Below, in pieces: positions 28,116 through 42,100 of a stretch of DNA of 64,000 bases. The DNA comes from Patagioenas fasciata (taxonomy: Eukaryota > Chordata > Aves > Columbiformes > Columbidae). The notes under the pieces are model-generated. The model did not search any database. It saw nothing but the letters and a program-made list of their open reading frames with translations, and had not been told where the DNA came from. The translations under genes were made by a program, and so were the position numbers. Positions within the stretch are counted from its first letter, which is position 1, and every line of letters begins with the position of its first letter. The DNA is taken from assembly GCF_037038585.1 (NCBI RefSeq), contig NC_092520.1:148179104-148243103 (forward strand), in the 5' to 3' direction.

Positions 28116-31100
28116 AAACAGAAGAGGCTTGCGGCATGTTTTCCCAGAAGAAATCTGCTGTTATCAGCTTTGAAGACAAAGTTTGTTTATCAACTGTCTA
28201 AGCAGGCAGCTTGATGTTATCAGACATGGTTAGAGATACACCACAGCCCAGGTGCCTTTCAAAAGTATGTGCCCCTGCCAAATACAGGCCCCCGTTTGTG
28301 TTAACTGCTATATCCCTGCATCAGTATTATGCAGAGGGTAGATCAGCCAGCTGCTTCCTTCAAGCCTTGGAAACCGTGAAACCTGAATTCTGAGAAGGCA
28401 AGGCCAAAACCCCTGGCCCAGCAAAGTGAACGAGCATAGGCTGTCAAAGGACTTGCAGAAATAGCTATTAAAATATGTTGTCTGAAATACACAGCAGTTT
28501 CAATGCATGCCCACAGCAGATCTGACAGCCTGAATGCCCAGCTACAGGCAGAATTCAATCTCAAATCCTTCTGATAGAAGTTCACATCTCAGAAGTTATT
28601 TACTTTTTCAAGTCTTCCTACTGTGTTCCTCTCCTTTATATTGCTACTTATTTATTAAAACATAAACGTGTATTTGAAAGATGCATTTACTAACACACTG
28701 ACTTCATCACGTATCATCTGATTGACAATAAGAGTTCCCATAAAGTGCTCAGAAGAAAACCAGTACCATGTCGAGAGAAGATAGTGGCAGGCTGTTATCA
28801 CTTTTGTGCGAAATAACAAAATGCACATCCATAATAACTTCTCCATGCCCCAAAAAATACTGTGGTAAATATAGTGACATGAGACATATGCCAAGTCCAC
28901 AATCCATTTCTTATGCTAGAAATCTTTTAGTCTATCTTATCGAACAAGAAAAACAAACAAAAAACCTCCCACCTTCCAAAAAGCTGTAGTTTTGACTTCT
29001 GAAAGAAGCAACGCCAACGTAGAAAATGTCTTAGAATACTTTCTCTATTACAATGGGCAGAAAACTAGTCCTTGAAAATATGTGTAAAAACCAGATATAT
29101 TACTACTTTTTCTATGCCTGCAAATGACACAAATACTTTTAATTACAAGAAAGGATGAAAAAAGGCTGGAAATAAAGCATTTCCAGCTGACACTATGTTT
29201 GATTCACTGTTGAACACTCTTATCATGCAGAAAAACAAGTGTTTGCCATGCTGAAAAGTGAATCAAAAACCTGGATGACAGAAACAGACTCTAAGGGAGT
29301 GAAGCAAAGTCTCTGAGAAATCTTCACATACAAGGTGTCCAGGTCCCTTTGGACTTCAGGAAGGTCTGGAGTTAAAGCCAGAACAGGACTCACAGTGGGA
29401 CAGCTGTATGTCACCAGCGCATCCCCTTTCCTAAGATATTTTGCTTTTAACAGCAGCTGAGTTCCTAGCATGACACTTCTCATTGACTACTGAGACACTT
29501 AAATACAGATATCAATTATTAGTGACACAGAAGGCATAAATTATTGATCCAGAAAATCAGCTTAGTCTTCCTTGGCTTGTGCCTGAAGTCATTTATGCAG
29601 ATATGGAGCACGTATTACACACTGGCAGACAGAGTCAAATGCTGCACTAGCACTGCAAATATATTTACTTAGCTAACATCCCAAAGCCTAAATTGTCTGA
29701 ATGCTAAGAATGCCACCAAAATGTAGTCTATCAAGCTCTTGTATTGCCACCTTGTGGCTAATGCATGTATATCTTTGTTGTGGAAAGGAAAGGAGATAAG
29801 GCTTGTACTGCATGGATGTAATAATAAACGCTGGCATAAATCAAAGCAGAATTTTAAATTTAGTTATATCTAATAATGATAGTTTGCAACGGAATAAGAC
29901 TCTTCTCTGCAAGAAGAATATGAATCAAATACTAGGTGAAAACTTAAATATGAAGCGAAAACTTCAGTATCCACTCTGGTTGTGATGTGTCAGTTGTGCA
30001 GTTGGCACTCAGCCTGGCCTTCTTGCTGGTAGGACACAAAAGACAATGTTGCCACTAATAAGGAACTTCACAATTAATCCAATTAAGTCATCCTTCTGGG
30101 AAATTCTTGTAATAATTTCCAAGGCCTCCAGGTGCTTTGAATTTCAATGGAGATAGAGACAATTGTGGTTTAAAGGAAAAGTCACCTTCTTTCAAGAATT
30201 AGATCGCACAATACAGTAGTGTCTGAATTTGATTATGTCCACATCTGCTTAAGAATAAGAAAAGACCCATGGACCCAGTAAAGAATGAGGAGGAAAACAC
30301 AGGTGCAGGGGTGCCTGCTACCACCATCAACATCAATTACTGATCAGAGAACTGTGTGGGTGCTCCCCAGTCTCCACAAGGGCCCTCTATGCTAGCCTTT
30401 TATATTTACTTTAATTTCACACAGCAGTTCCCTGGACTCTCAGAGTAATTTCCTTCAAACCACCAAGAAGCTTATATACCTGCGGTGGCAAGCAGAGGCG
30501 GGGTTCACTTTCAAATGAGTTTTTATGGTACTAGTCTGAAACCAGAATGGCTTCCTCCATCACTTCAGTGTTAGCACTGCCCAGAATCCAAAATCAGACA
30601 GCTGGGATAAAGGATTCATCCTTGAACAAGTCAACCGGAAAAAATAATATTCTTATTCTCATTATTAGCTCTTGTTAGTTCTTGTGCTAATCTATGCTAT
30701 TTATCCAAGTACATTGTCATAAAAATAATTATCCTTTTGTGGCTATGCTATTTAGCACAAGGAAGGCTGAGCCGTTATTATCAGTTCTTTATGTTTTTGT
30801 GCAAATGCTTGCAAAATGCATGCAAAAATCATTTGCTTACAAGGCTAAGATAAATTGGTTTATGATTTATAGGAAGATGATCACACACAAAGCTTGATGA
30901 TTCATAATAAATAGGCTAAACACCTTAATCATCTCTGTCTAAAGCTATTCACATTTATTCTGCTTAGGCTTAGCCTGTCTTCTAATAGGATTAAGACTTG
31001 AAGAGTTTCTACTTTCCCTGGTTATGTTACTGGTATCCCATAATACAGCCAAGAGAGATCACCATGGGCTTTGTCTTACTCTTTTAAGTGAATGGTTCTT

Positions 31101-33270
31101 AGAACACGTAATTTGACGATGACAGTATGGCAGCATGGTGAAACAGTCACAAAAACTTTCTCAGTAATGCCACAAGCATATATTTTGTTAGCAAGTGATA
31201 ACAACCTGTAAACTTCGGAGGAAAAAAGGCACTATGTGCATATATACAATATGCGATTATTCACATTTCAGTGTCGTTAGCATAGTATGACATTTATTTA
31301 AAATCATACATTATAGCCATACACAATAAAATAGACACAAATCAGTGATTTAAAAAGGCCAGTGTCTGACACATATGACCATCATCTCTGATAAGTTAGA
31401 CCTAGTATTATGCAGTGAGTTAGATGCAATCTAACAATGTTGGCTGGAATCAAATGAGTCTTTCCAGAAGCGTAACATTCTTTGCAAACTTTTTCCACAC
31501 AAGTTCTCTCTACATCTTTACTGGAAGTGATGGGCATGCACTCAAAACAGACTGGGGTGCAATTGCAATGGGCATTACATTTCTGATACTTCCATGGGTT
31601 CCTACGTGACCCAGGGGAAGGTGTTGCAGTTAAAATGGGAGACGCAAAACTTTCTTCTTATTATTTGAAAATTAACCCTGTGTATCACTGTGAAGAATGG
31701 AGAGATTTTGGACTTGTGATACTATCGTGTTATTTTTACATCTAGCTTTTAGCTCTGTAAAGGTCCCTTTACAGGATGCCTGTAGCATTGCACACTCATA
31801 CCTACATACAATGAGTGGCATGTCCTTGGAAATTACAGCTACTCTTCATGCCCTTGCTGCACACATGCATATACACACACATACTACTGTGCTAACCTGT
31901 ACCAAAATCTTTTTCTCCAGCTGCCTTCTCATTTTCCACACTAAGCACGGAGCCTATATGTTTTCATAGCAGACAAGAGAGGGAAACAGTGAAATGAACA
32001 ACAGAGGTTTGCATGTACTTTGAGTAAGAGAAACAAATACGTGCCCAGTCATAGCAACATCCACTCCAACAAGAGTACCAAATATTATTCTCCTTGCCAT
32101 TTGTTTTGTGATGGTCTGTTCTTACCATCTCCAAAGGGAACACAGTCAGAGGACACACTGAAAACGGCAAACAATTTATTTACTTTTTTTAATAACATAA
32201 CTTTCAATTTAATCCCATGTAAAAGACTTCAGTGATCTCACTCTAAAGAGGCCATGTAAAACAAATAATTGCTGAAAGTCTACGAGCTACATATAACAGA
32301 ATGCTCACTATGATAATTTAAAAATCAATAGGATTCTCATAGTTGATTCTGGGTTTGGAGTAACCCTAGAAAAATCCTAGTATTGAAAGTGCAGTTGAGA
32401 AAGTCTAAAGGCAAGGACAAAAGCATCTGTCAGTGCCGTAGTCTGTAAAGCCCTGGCTCATTTAGATCAAAATGATTTAGCCTGGAAAAATACAAAAGTA
32501 TATTCCACATTAATTGGTCTGGTGTTTCAAGGACAGAGATCAAATTTAAATCTAAAACACGATCAACGCAGCATGAAGACAAATTAAAAACAGGTATGCA
32601 TCTATCAGAGGGCATATGAAGAGGATCATGAATAAGAAATAAAATGAAGCACTATATTACACAAGGAAAGAGGAAAGGACACAAGAGCACCAAATACCCC
32701 CGGGATAAGAGAGACAGGGCAACAGGGAACTCTTCACTTTTCAGCTAAAAAAAATCACAAGGTAAACAAAAAAATTGAAAAAAAAACAAATTAAATAAGT
32801 GCGAGGCAGGGTAGGAAATGGCAATAAATGAAAAGGAAAAATGCTCATTCAAATGCTCTGACTAATCCAAGAGAAGTGAAGCTGCAGAGGGAATGCAGCT
32901 GCAGAAAACAACCACTTGCCTTCATGGCTACAGACACCACACAATTAGGCATGACTTACCCTTAGAGGCACATCGAACACAAATGCTCTTCCCACCTTTT
33001 GGCCACAGACAGAGCAAATGCCTGTAGAGCACAGCAGAAGTAATAATAAGGCAAGAGGTGGCAGAGGGATTGGCATGGGGTGTGCTTCTGGAAGGGCGGA
33101 GGCACAAACAGAGCGGCTGCCATCGCAAGGTGATTATCCCAACACCACTGAACATACTGGAGGGCCCAGCAGCGCTGGGTCCCAGAGGTTATGTTGACAT
33201 TGTGGAGCTTTATTCTGGTTCACCATCAGCACCAGCCACGGACGCCCCCTCTGAAAAGAAAGCAGTACAG

Positions 33271-33294
33271 GAGACACTATTAGAGACACTATTA
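33271..33294 (+). repeat. 12-bp tandem duplication
   Basis: GAGACACTATTA occurs twice in direct succession. Confidence 0.9.
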
Positions 33295-33734
33295 AGGAAC
33301 AACTGGCAAAGCTGAGCTCTGTAACTGAATTAACTAGTTCATTGCAAAGGGAGGGGTGCTGACAAAATGCAGCATCTCAGGAATTTCAAAGAAGTAATTT
33401 GGTGCAACCATTACATCTTTTCTGCTTCCAAGTTGGTGTGAGCTGTCCCTGTTCCAACATTCCGTTCCTCACCACCTACATAATCAAAATGTTCATGTCT
33501 TGGTCTTACGTTTAGCATGTCCTCATTTTAGTTTCTTCCACTTCTCCTCTGAGATGGTCATATTTCAGAGCCAGTCATCACTGTAGCTAAAAATTAATAT
33601 GACTTGTCTTTTCCACATTTGCTATTATCTTATTGGTATGTAATTGCCTGAAGGATCTTCATCTATCCCTCCTGATTGCTGATAAGAAAAGAAAACAACA
33701 CAATGAGTGGCAAACATATACTACATATACTACC

Positions 33735-33786
33735 ACTCCTACATTTATACAGTAACTGTATGTAACTACTCCTACATTTATACAGT
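33735..33786 (+). repeat. Two copies of a 19-bp repeat
   Basis: ACTCCTACATTTATACAGT occurs at 33,735-33,753 and again at 33,768-33,786 with a 14-bp spacer. Confidence 0.9.
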
Positions 33787-35320
33787 CCTAAAATTACACT
33801 CGGCCCTTTGAAGGCAAATGCAAGGCTGATGTGGCCCCCGGATAAACTGAGTTTGAGACCTGTGATATACACCATTAATCTATGAAAGACTTTTTAAAAC
33901 AATTTTCTGATTTTATATTTCTATTTTATATTATCTGATATGGTCTTTAAAATAAACTAAATCATCTAGGATGTACATTAACAGTGTGCTAAAAAAGCCT
34001 CTAAAAATCAAGCTCATTAAAAATAATCCATGCTATGTTTTGATAAAGGAAAAAATAACTCTACTTCACTAACACTATCTCATATCAATAAAACTGTATG
34101 GCCTCAGTTCTACAGAGATCTGTATGCACATAACCTCTGAGATAATTCTTTGCAAGAATGAGAACGTGTAGTAGTCCCAATGTACTCTATCTATTAAATA
34201 GAGCTGTGTTAATATAGTATCAAAATATCACCATTCATGGCTGGTGATATATAAATAATTCAAACTTAGATTTCCTGTAGCAATTCTATTTGACTGCATT
34301 AAACAGAATATCACTGTCTTATTAGAAAAGAAAGGTTCTGAATGCAATACATTTCCATTTTTTCATGTTGAATTCCACTTTGTGGAGAAGTTCTCATGCT
34401 TTTTGCCTTTTGGGACACCATATGTTGTGTGTTGCTACTGAGAGTTTTGCAGCTTTAAGAAATCATGAATTCAGAAGACTGCAAGCTGTGATGCTGCCTG
34501 CCTTGCAATACTTGTTTGGTATCAGCATTCTTGGGCCAACACACATAAGAGGCTTCTTCCCTTGCACTGGCATACAGATCATGCTGGGTATTTCACATTC
34601 AATCCTGTTCTGATCTAGGCAGTCTCAAGAAAAGTATTAAAAATGTCTTCACTCGGAAAAAAAAAAAAAAAAACCCAACGTTTTGCTTAGCTTAGATTTG
34701 GCGATGTATCAGGAAAACCCTTGTAACCACCTGTGAATTGTCCTATGTTTTTAATACTGTCTCAAACTGGAGTGAAACTCTGAAGTTAATTCAGGGAGAG
34801 ACAGTATGAACAAAAAGAAGAAGGAGTAAGGATTATCTGAAGTCAGTGGCCCCCAGCAGCACAAAGGAGCTACCCATCTGCTCCAGCTAGGCCTTTCCCT
34901 GAAGAACTGTCCATACTAATTGCTTTTACCAACAGTTATATGTGCTACAGAATAGCAACTTCAGCTGAACGTGAAAGCTGCGCATGGGAGAACCTTACCA
35001 GGCCCTTTATAAGATAATGGCTATTTTTTTGGTTTCTGCTGTGCAACAGCTAGATATTCTCGTCTTGTCAGTATTATCTGGACAGTTAATAATCTAAACT
35101 TTTCTCATTCTGTACAGTATTTTATCTTATTGTTCCCCATTGTATTATCCCCTCGACACATTACTTCTATGACAGAATGATGAAGATTTTAACAATGTTT
35201 ATAAAGTACTTAGCACTGTCTCGAAGGTAAGAGCTGCCTTGCTGGGATATTTAGATGGTAAGACAGGCAAGTATGTAGACCCTGAATTTCTAGGGAGCCA
35301 TACACATGACTTTAGCAGAA

Positions 35321-35612
35321 CACAGAACCATAGAATAGTTTGGGTTGGAAGAGACATTCAAAGCTCATCTAGTCCAACCCCCTGCCATGAGCAGGGACAT
35401 CTTCAACTAGATCAAGTTGCTCAGAGCCCCGTCCAGCCCAGCCTTGAATGTCTCCAGGGATGGGGCATCTACCACCTCTCTAGGCAACCTGGGCCAGTGT
35501 TTCACCACCTTCATTGTAAAAAATTTCTTCCCCTTGTCTAGCCTGAATCTCCCTTCCTTTAGTTTAAAACCATCACCCCTTGTCCCATCACAACAGGTCC
35601 TGCTAGACGAAG
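35321..35612 (-). mobile_element. CR1 LINE 3' fragment
   Basis: The reverse-complement tail (agaaccatagaatagtttgg) is followed by well-conserved CR1 3' sequence, including ctgccatgagcagggacatc, a block near gccttgaatgtctccaggga, and the end of the protein read on the minus strand (LPREVVDAPSLETFKAGLDG). It resembles the copy at 60,149-60,558, so both probably belong to the same subfamily. Confidence 0.92.
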
Positions 35613-36071
35613 GAACTGCCACAGCCAAACTGTCCCTATGTAGGTGGACAGGAAAGCAGAGCCTGTTTTGTGAGGCAGGAGGGCAGAGTGAGCCTCATCT
35701 GCAGCTCCATCTAAAAGCTATGTGCACTGGTAGGCAGGGCCTTCATTGCTTGATGAAGGAGATGAGGAATAGCTTTGTAAGCATGACCTTTCATTGCTTG
35801 TTCCATTCCTTGCCAGAGTGGGAGCAGCAAGCTCTACCATCTACACCCCTATGGGAAGTATCCTTCCCTTGGCGGGCAGCCAACCTCCAGTGGTGCAGAT
35901 GAGCTTGAAGCTGGCAATGCAGAGGAGTGCTCAGCCTGAAAGGGTGAAGAGTGCACAATTACCCCCCCAGCAAAGAGAAAGCACAGAGTTTTTAGGAAGA
36001 TGTCCCAGGGAGCAGACAAAGGAACAGCAAGCCTTGAACCATGGCTTTTAACCATCTCTAATATCACCTAC

Positions 36072-36192
36072 ATTTCCGTCTCGCAGAAGCCAAATGACTT
36101 TTGCTATATTCTTTGCTCGGATCAGCTTCAGACAGTCATCGCAGGGTCTACGTGTAGTGATGAGCTCAGCATTACTCAGGTCTCTCTCAGAA
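36072..36192 (-). CDS. Copy B exon: PCxxC zinc motif of the C-terminal deaminase domain
   Basis: Acceptor tgtattttttcag, donor GTAGGT, 121 nt, enters in phase 2 and leaves in phase 0. It encodes [20 protein letters not shown] and then [12 protein letters not shown]. The two Cys are the second and third zinc ligands. The spacing from CAE to PCDDC is about 24 residues, normal for the family, which supports direct joining to the 37,084-37,199 exon. Confidence 0.8.
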
Positions 36193-39100
36193 CTGAAAAA
36201 ATACAATATTGCCACAATTACAGACAAGGTGTGTTTCCAAGAGAAATTATTCCCCTTGGAATCTAGAGTGGGTTCTTCACTTTTTCCTCTTCCAACACTG
36301 GCCAAGGGATGTGAGTAAGGGATGTCCAGCCCATGACAAGGAAATACTTGCAGTACGTACCATGAGCTTGCCAACGTAGGGCATTGATCTAACTACTCTC
36401 TGTGTACTCACAGCACCGTAAAGACAGATACTATGGTTTCTGAAATGTGTATCCAGGAATCGTTTCACCACCAAACCATAATCACCTGAATATGGAAACA
36501 GGTGACGGCAGAGCATTGGGTCAACACAATGCCCACTAAGCAGCTGTCAGAAGAGGGACCATCAGCCAGGGACACGACCGCACACATTTGCTCTGTCAGT
36601 CTGCAGAGAAATTTTCAATAAGCAGGAAACTTGATGAACCTCAGTTTCCGTGTGTCAAGGGAGGCGGTCTGAGTTGACCACTCAGCTGCGATGCCCTGCA
36701 ATTCCAACAGCCAAGTAATACCAGAGCCCACACAGAAGCTCTGCTACTGACTATTCCCATCTCCAGTACATGTGAAGACCCCTACCCATAACAGGCTGGG
36801 TATACATGAGGTCAGAGACAGGGGACCAGCAGGAACCTCTGACACTGTCACAGAAGTTTGCTGGGTGTATTAGAATATAAGATCACATGGACCCAGATCT
36901 CTGTAAAAAACAATTACACTCAGTGCCTTTTAAGAAGAAATTCCTTTCTGTGTTATGCAACATCTCCTTTCCACGCTTTGGAAATTCCCATGGTAGGCTA
37001 GTCAGAGAGCTATTTCTTCATTACCGATGCACCCAACACTAAGCCTTGGTCTAATTCCTTCTAAATATTTAACAAGTTCCTACCTCATAATAATTGCATT
37101 AGCTTCTGCACATACAATTGCGTGCTGGTCAAAATCTCCCCCCTTGCAAAATAAACTATTCATTGACCCTTTTGGATATCCACTGTAGCCCAGAGCAACC
37201 TAGAAAGAAATAACATATTAAAAAAAAAAAAAAAAAAAAAGGTAATGTTCTTCTGGGACTTTTAGCTATTTACAGCCTAATGTAACACTTAAAAGCTGTT
37301 AATAACTTCAGTGAACGCTGTTCATTATTATTGAGCATCATCATTATTGAGCATCATCATTATTGAGCATTCATGTTTGGCAGTACTTATGCAGATCTCC
37401 ATTTCAAAATGATTGATTGTAGATCCTAATCATATAGTAGTATGATATGTGAAATTTCAGAAAATCATGAAGACTTTGTTCAGGATAAATCATCTTTGTT
37501 TCCAGAAATACGTTTTCCTATGAACATGAAGTACACTGCTTATAAACAATCAACACAGGAAAAATTCATTAGGAAATAAAAATTAACATGCAAGAGGCTG
37601 CTAAACACAAAGTCATTTAAAAGATTTGGAAAACATTCGCTATGTTTTCTTAGTTGTGTCCGTTTTGGAAACATATAAAATAAGAATAAGCATGGAATTT
37701 CAATATGGTAATAGTAACAATGTCATCAGGAACATTAGCTCATTACTTTGAAGTTTAGCAAACATGGGACTTCACCTCTTCTATAATAACTGCTGACTAT
37801 ACATTAAATAATTCATCAGAGTTAGGGAATATAAATTTTTTTCACAAAAAGTTGGTTTATGTTACTGCAATTCCACTAACATATTTTTTAAGAGAGTCCA
37901 CATGATGCAAGTTAACTTCCTCCTTTACATGCATAAACACAAGCCTGGTAAACTTTAGGTGCATTTCTTCTGGCAGAAATTGGCTTTTTAAAACATTTCC
38001 ATGCCCGATGAATTATTATATAGCAATCTTACAAGTATTGTTTTCATATAAAAACAGATCATGACTAGATATTTTTATAAGAAGAGCACAATTTCCTAGA
38101 CCACCTAAACCTCTACTTACAATGTTGTCCTCCTTGTAAATCACCGTTTCCACTCCATTTTTAGTGTCTGAGGATAAACAAGCAAATAATCACAGTTATG
38201 AATTCATACAATGTTATATTGCAGCAAACCTGCTGGTCAAAAGGTGTGACATTTCTATTGATGCTTGCTGGTACAGACAGATGCAGGACACACCTGTTAG
38301 GACAAAAGTTACTGTTCCTTACTCGACTGCTTCCAGAAAATATTGAACCAGGTAAATTGCTGACAAGAAGGCTAACCAGATCAGAAAGCTAATCAGTGCA
38401 CTTATCACCAGTCCTCATAGGTTGCTGTCTCCTGCAGTCCATCTCCACTGCCTTATTCGAGCTCCTGTGTAGAAGTACCAAAACCACTGACCTTCCCCAT
38501 TGTTGAGACTGGCATGCTTTCTATTATTGCAGCTCAGAAGGAGTTTAGAAACTACTTTCTCTGACTGAACAGCAAGTTCTGTTAGATATTCCCCAAGGCA
38601 CAGGCACATGCAATGGCATCTCCTGCCCAGGATCTGTTACTCTCTCTTTTCCCCCACAAAAAGAAATAACCCCCAAAAAGTGTCTTTTGTGAGAAAGGAA
38701 AACTAGAAACTTTCCACTTTCTGGTGACCCAGGGGACTTGGTGCAGGTGTGAGGTAGATGGGGACTGTCTAACATACAGCTGGGAGCCATAAGACTCCAC
38801 CATTTTATCTATGAGCAAGGAGCAACTGTAACGATGATTAAAATCAATCAAAATCCGCAATGCTTTCTCTTCCATAAAACAGCCAAACGCATTTAGATAA
38901 CAGTAGGAGAAGCACTGGGAAAGCCTTGAGAAAAGGAGGCTGAGGGGAGACCTTATCGCTCTCTGCAACTCCCTGAAAGGAGGTTGTAGCATGGAGGGTG
39001 TTGGGCTCTTCTCCCAAGTAGCAAGTGATAGGACAAGAAGAAATCGCCTCAAGTTGCACCAGGTGGGGCTTAGATTGGATATTAGGAAAAAATTCTTCAC

Positions 39101-42100
39101 AGAAAGGGTTGTCAGGCATTGGAACAGGTTGCCCAGGGAAGTGGTGGAGTCACCATCCCTGGAGGTGTTTTAAAGGCATTTAGACGAGGTTCTTAGGGAC
39201 ATGGTTTAGGGCTAGAGTTAGGTTACGGTTGGACTTGATGATCCTGAGGGTCTCTTCCAACTGAAATGATTCTACGATTCTAAATAGTAGTAGGGATTTG
39301 GGATAAAGTAGAAAACACCTGCCGCGCTTCTGAGTGAACCCTATTCTCAACCTGCATAGGTAGGATCGAACAAAAACCAGCCTGATATCTCTGGTGTAAC
39401 CAACCACAACCAGTCAGCCTAATGGCAGCATGAGAAAGTAACAGATAATTACATCCAGCTTAGTTTTCTTTTTATCTGTCATAGTAGCATTTCTTCTCGA
39501 GTTTTGCAAACCTTTAATGCAAAAATAGGAAATCTCATCAAAAACCAGCTTCAGAGCTGACAGCCTGCCGTTTGATGCCACGGAGAAACTAGCCCCAGCC
39601 AGAGCTTCTTCCAGTCACCCTAAGGAGTTAGAAATCCCCACCTGGTGAGGAAGACAAGAGAAGTACATTCTTCATCTTCCTCCAGTTTAGCCAGCAATAC
39701 GGAAAGGATCGACTAACTACCTCTTCACTGTATTTCGTTAGTCTTACTCAGCCCTGGGCTTGTGCTGGAGCAACTCTCCCTTCAGCAAAGAAACCCCCAT
39801 TTGGTAGTAATGATATATTTTGTTTTTGCTTAGGGAGATGCTTGCCCAGTTTGCAGTACTAGCCTTCTTCAGCTAACCTGAATATGTTTTGTAAGATAAT
39901 GACACAATATGACTAAATTTTGTAACACAAGAAATACTATTGTGCTACTAATGTTGGCCAGATATGCAGAGTTTCATGAATTAGCTAACAGAACGTAAAG
40001 TAATCAGTTAAAGATTTTTTTCAGTACATTGCATCTCCAAGAACAGAATTAGCAATTATGTAGGATTTTTCTACACTGTGTGAATTGCTGAGCTACATTT
40101 AGTAATATTATTTTACTTACCACTTCTGGATGCTAATAAATCACAGAGCTGTAATGCATGGGTATATTCACAATTCTTCTTTACAGTGGATTCTTTGTCT
40201 TCCAAGATCATTATTTCTTCATCTTTGCAACTTGTCAGATGTTTAAAACAATGCTCTGCTGTACTAAGAGTATTTTTATATTCTTCCAATTCTTTTTCTT
40301 TCAGGTCTCCCAAGTTAAAGCGCTGTAAGGTAGATTTATCTAATACAGATTCAATTTTACCATCATCAGAAGATGCTCTTCTGTTCGAATTAAGTATTTG
40401 CATCTTTCTTAGATCATCTATTGTTGGTACATATGTTGCTGCAACAACATAGCTTTCCGTAAAGATGGCATCAACATGATCCTTTTTGTCTTTTTCTGCC
40501 ATGTTTGTTTCAATATTTGGCCAATAATACACTTGTGAGACTTGTGCTGAATAAAGAAAATAAATATGCAAGATTAATATCATATATGAAATACACTAAT
40601 GGTCCTTTTTTCCATTAATAAACATAAAGTGACATGGAATACTCCTAAGCAAGCTGCAGCTTTTCCACATATTTGTTAAATAATGTTAACTTTTTTTAAT
40701 TAACACATTATTTTCATAGTAAAAAGGGAACCTTTATATACAATTCATGACTTTTTTTCCCAGGTGATTAAACTTTTGTTTCTCCTTACATTTACCAAAT
40801 GGTAAAAATTATTTTTAAAAGATGCAGGAAGTATTAAAGTTACTGTAGAGGAAAAGTACATATATCAATTAGGCGTCCAAAAAAAAAATCCCAAAAATTC
40901 AATATACAGGTAGTGTGTTATCGTTTGTGAAGTAATACAGATTAACTCATCTGAAAAAAAAAAAAAGAGGAGAGGGGAGGAGAGGGGAGGAGAGGGGAGG
41001 AGAGGGGAGGAGAGGGGAGGAGAGGGGAGGAGAGGGGAGGGGAGGGGGGGGGAGGGGGGGGGAGAGGAGGGGAGGGGGGGGGAGGGGAGGGGAGGGGAGG
41101 GGAGGGGAGGGGAGGGGAGGGGAGGGGAGGGGAGGGGAGGGGAGGGGAGGGGAGGGGAGGGGAGGGGAGGGGAGGGGAGGGGAGGGGAGGGGAGGGGAGG
41201 GGAGGGGAGGGGAGGGGAGGGGAGGGGAGGGGAGGGGAGGGGAGGGGAGGGGAGGGGAGGGGAGGGGAGGGGAGGGGAGGGGAGGGGAGGGGAGGGGAGG
41301 GGAGGGGAGGGGAGGGGAGGGGAGGGGAGAGGAGAGGAGAGGAGAGGAGAGGAGAGGAGAGGAGAGGAGAGGAGAGGAGAGGAGAGGAGAGGAGAGGAGA
41401 GGAGAGGAGAGGAGAGGAGAGGAGAGGAGAGGAGAGGAGAGGAGAGGAGAGGAGAGGAGAGGAGAGGAGAGGAGAGGAGAGGAGAGGAGAGGAGAGGAGA
41501 GGAGAGGAGAGGAGAGGAGAGAAGAGAAGAGAAGAGAAGAGAAGAGAAGAGAAGAGAAGAGAAGAGAAGAGAAGAGAAGAGAAGAGAAGAGAAGAGAAGA
41601 GAAGAGAAGAGAAGAGAAGAGAAGAGAAGAGAAGAGAAGAGAAGAGAGAGAAGAGAAAAGAAGAGAAAAGAAGAGAAAAGAAGAGAAAAGAAGAGAAAAG
41701 AAGAGAAAAGAAGAGAAAAGAAGAGAAAAGAAGAGAAAAGAAGAGAAAAGAGAAGAGAAGAGAAGAGAAGAGAAGAGAAGAGAAGAGAAGAGAAGAGAAG
41801 AGAAGAGAAGAGAAGAGAAGAAAAGAAAAGAAAAGAAAAGAAAAGAAAAGAAAAGAAAAGAAAAGAAAAGAAAAGAAAAGAAAAGAAAAGAAAAGAAAAG
41901 AAAAGAAAAGAAAAGAAAAGAAAAGAAAAGAAAAGAAAAGAAAAGAAAAGAAAAGAAAAGAAAAGAAAAGAAAAGAAAAGAAAGGAAAAATATATCTACT
42001 TCCCTTGTTATCCTGAATACTAATATCTGAGGTACATTTCTTGTCTGATAAATGACTTAAATGGGAATGGCTATTGTCTTTCTTGTTTATATTTGGGGGT

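Larger units (their letters stand above)
28116..35320. other. Intergenic stretch, no gene recognised
   Basis: AT-rich DNA with no recognisable protein. One exon-like stretch on the minus strand (32,960-33,021, acceptor ctgtgctctacag, donor GTAAGT) could not be tied to a protein. The 3' end of the minus-strand deaminase copy B might extend into this stretch, but I could not identify a further exon. Small repeats are listed separately. Confidence 0.45.

Noticed and set aside
32960-33021. Possible further copy B exon on the minus strand
   Set aside because: Splice sites look fair, but entering in phase 0 it gives no similarity to the expected segment and stops near its end. I could not tie it to copy B.
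33058-33315. 85-codon plus-strand frame ending in a 12-bp tandem duplication
   Set aside because: No known family, no flanking splice signals in agreement, and the last part is a local sequence duplication.
1-36000. PKP2 exons expected from mammalian gene order
   Set aside because: No armadillo-repeat exon could be recognised on the plus strand; the gene probably lies outside the window.
40953-41990. CRISPR-like or satellite array
   Set aside because: The units are pentamers with no spacers; this is a simple purine repeat in a vertebrate intron.
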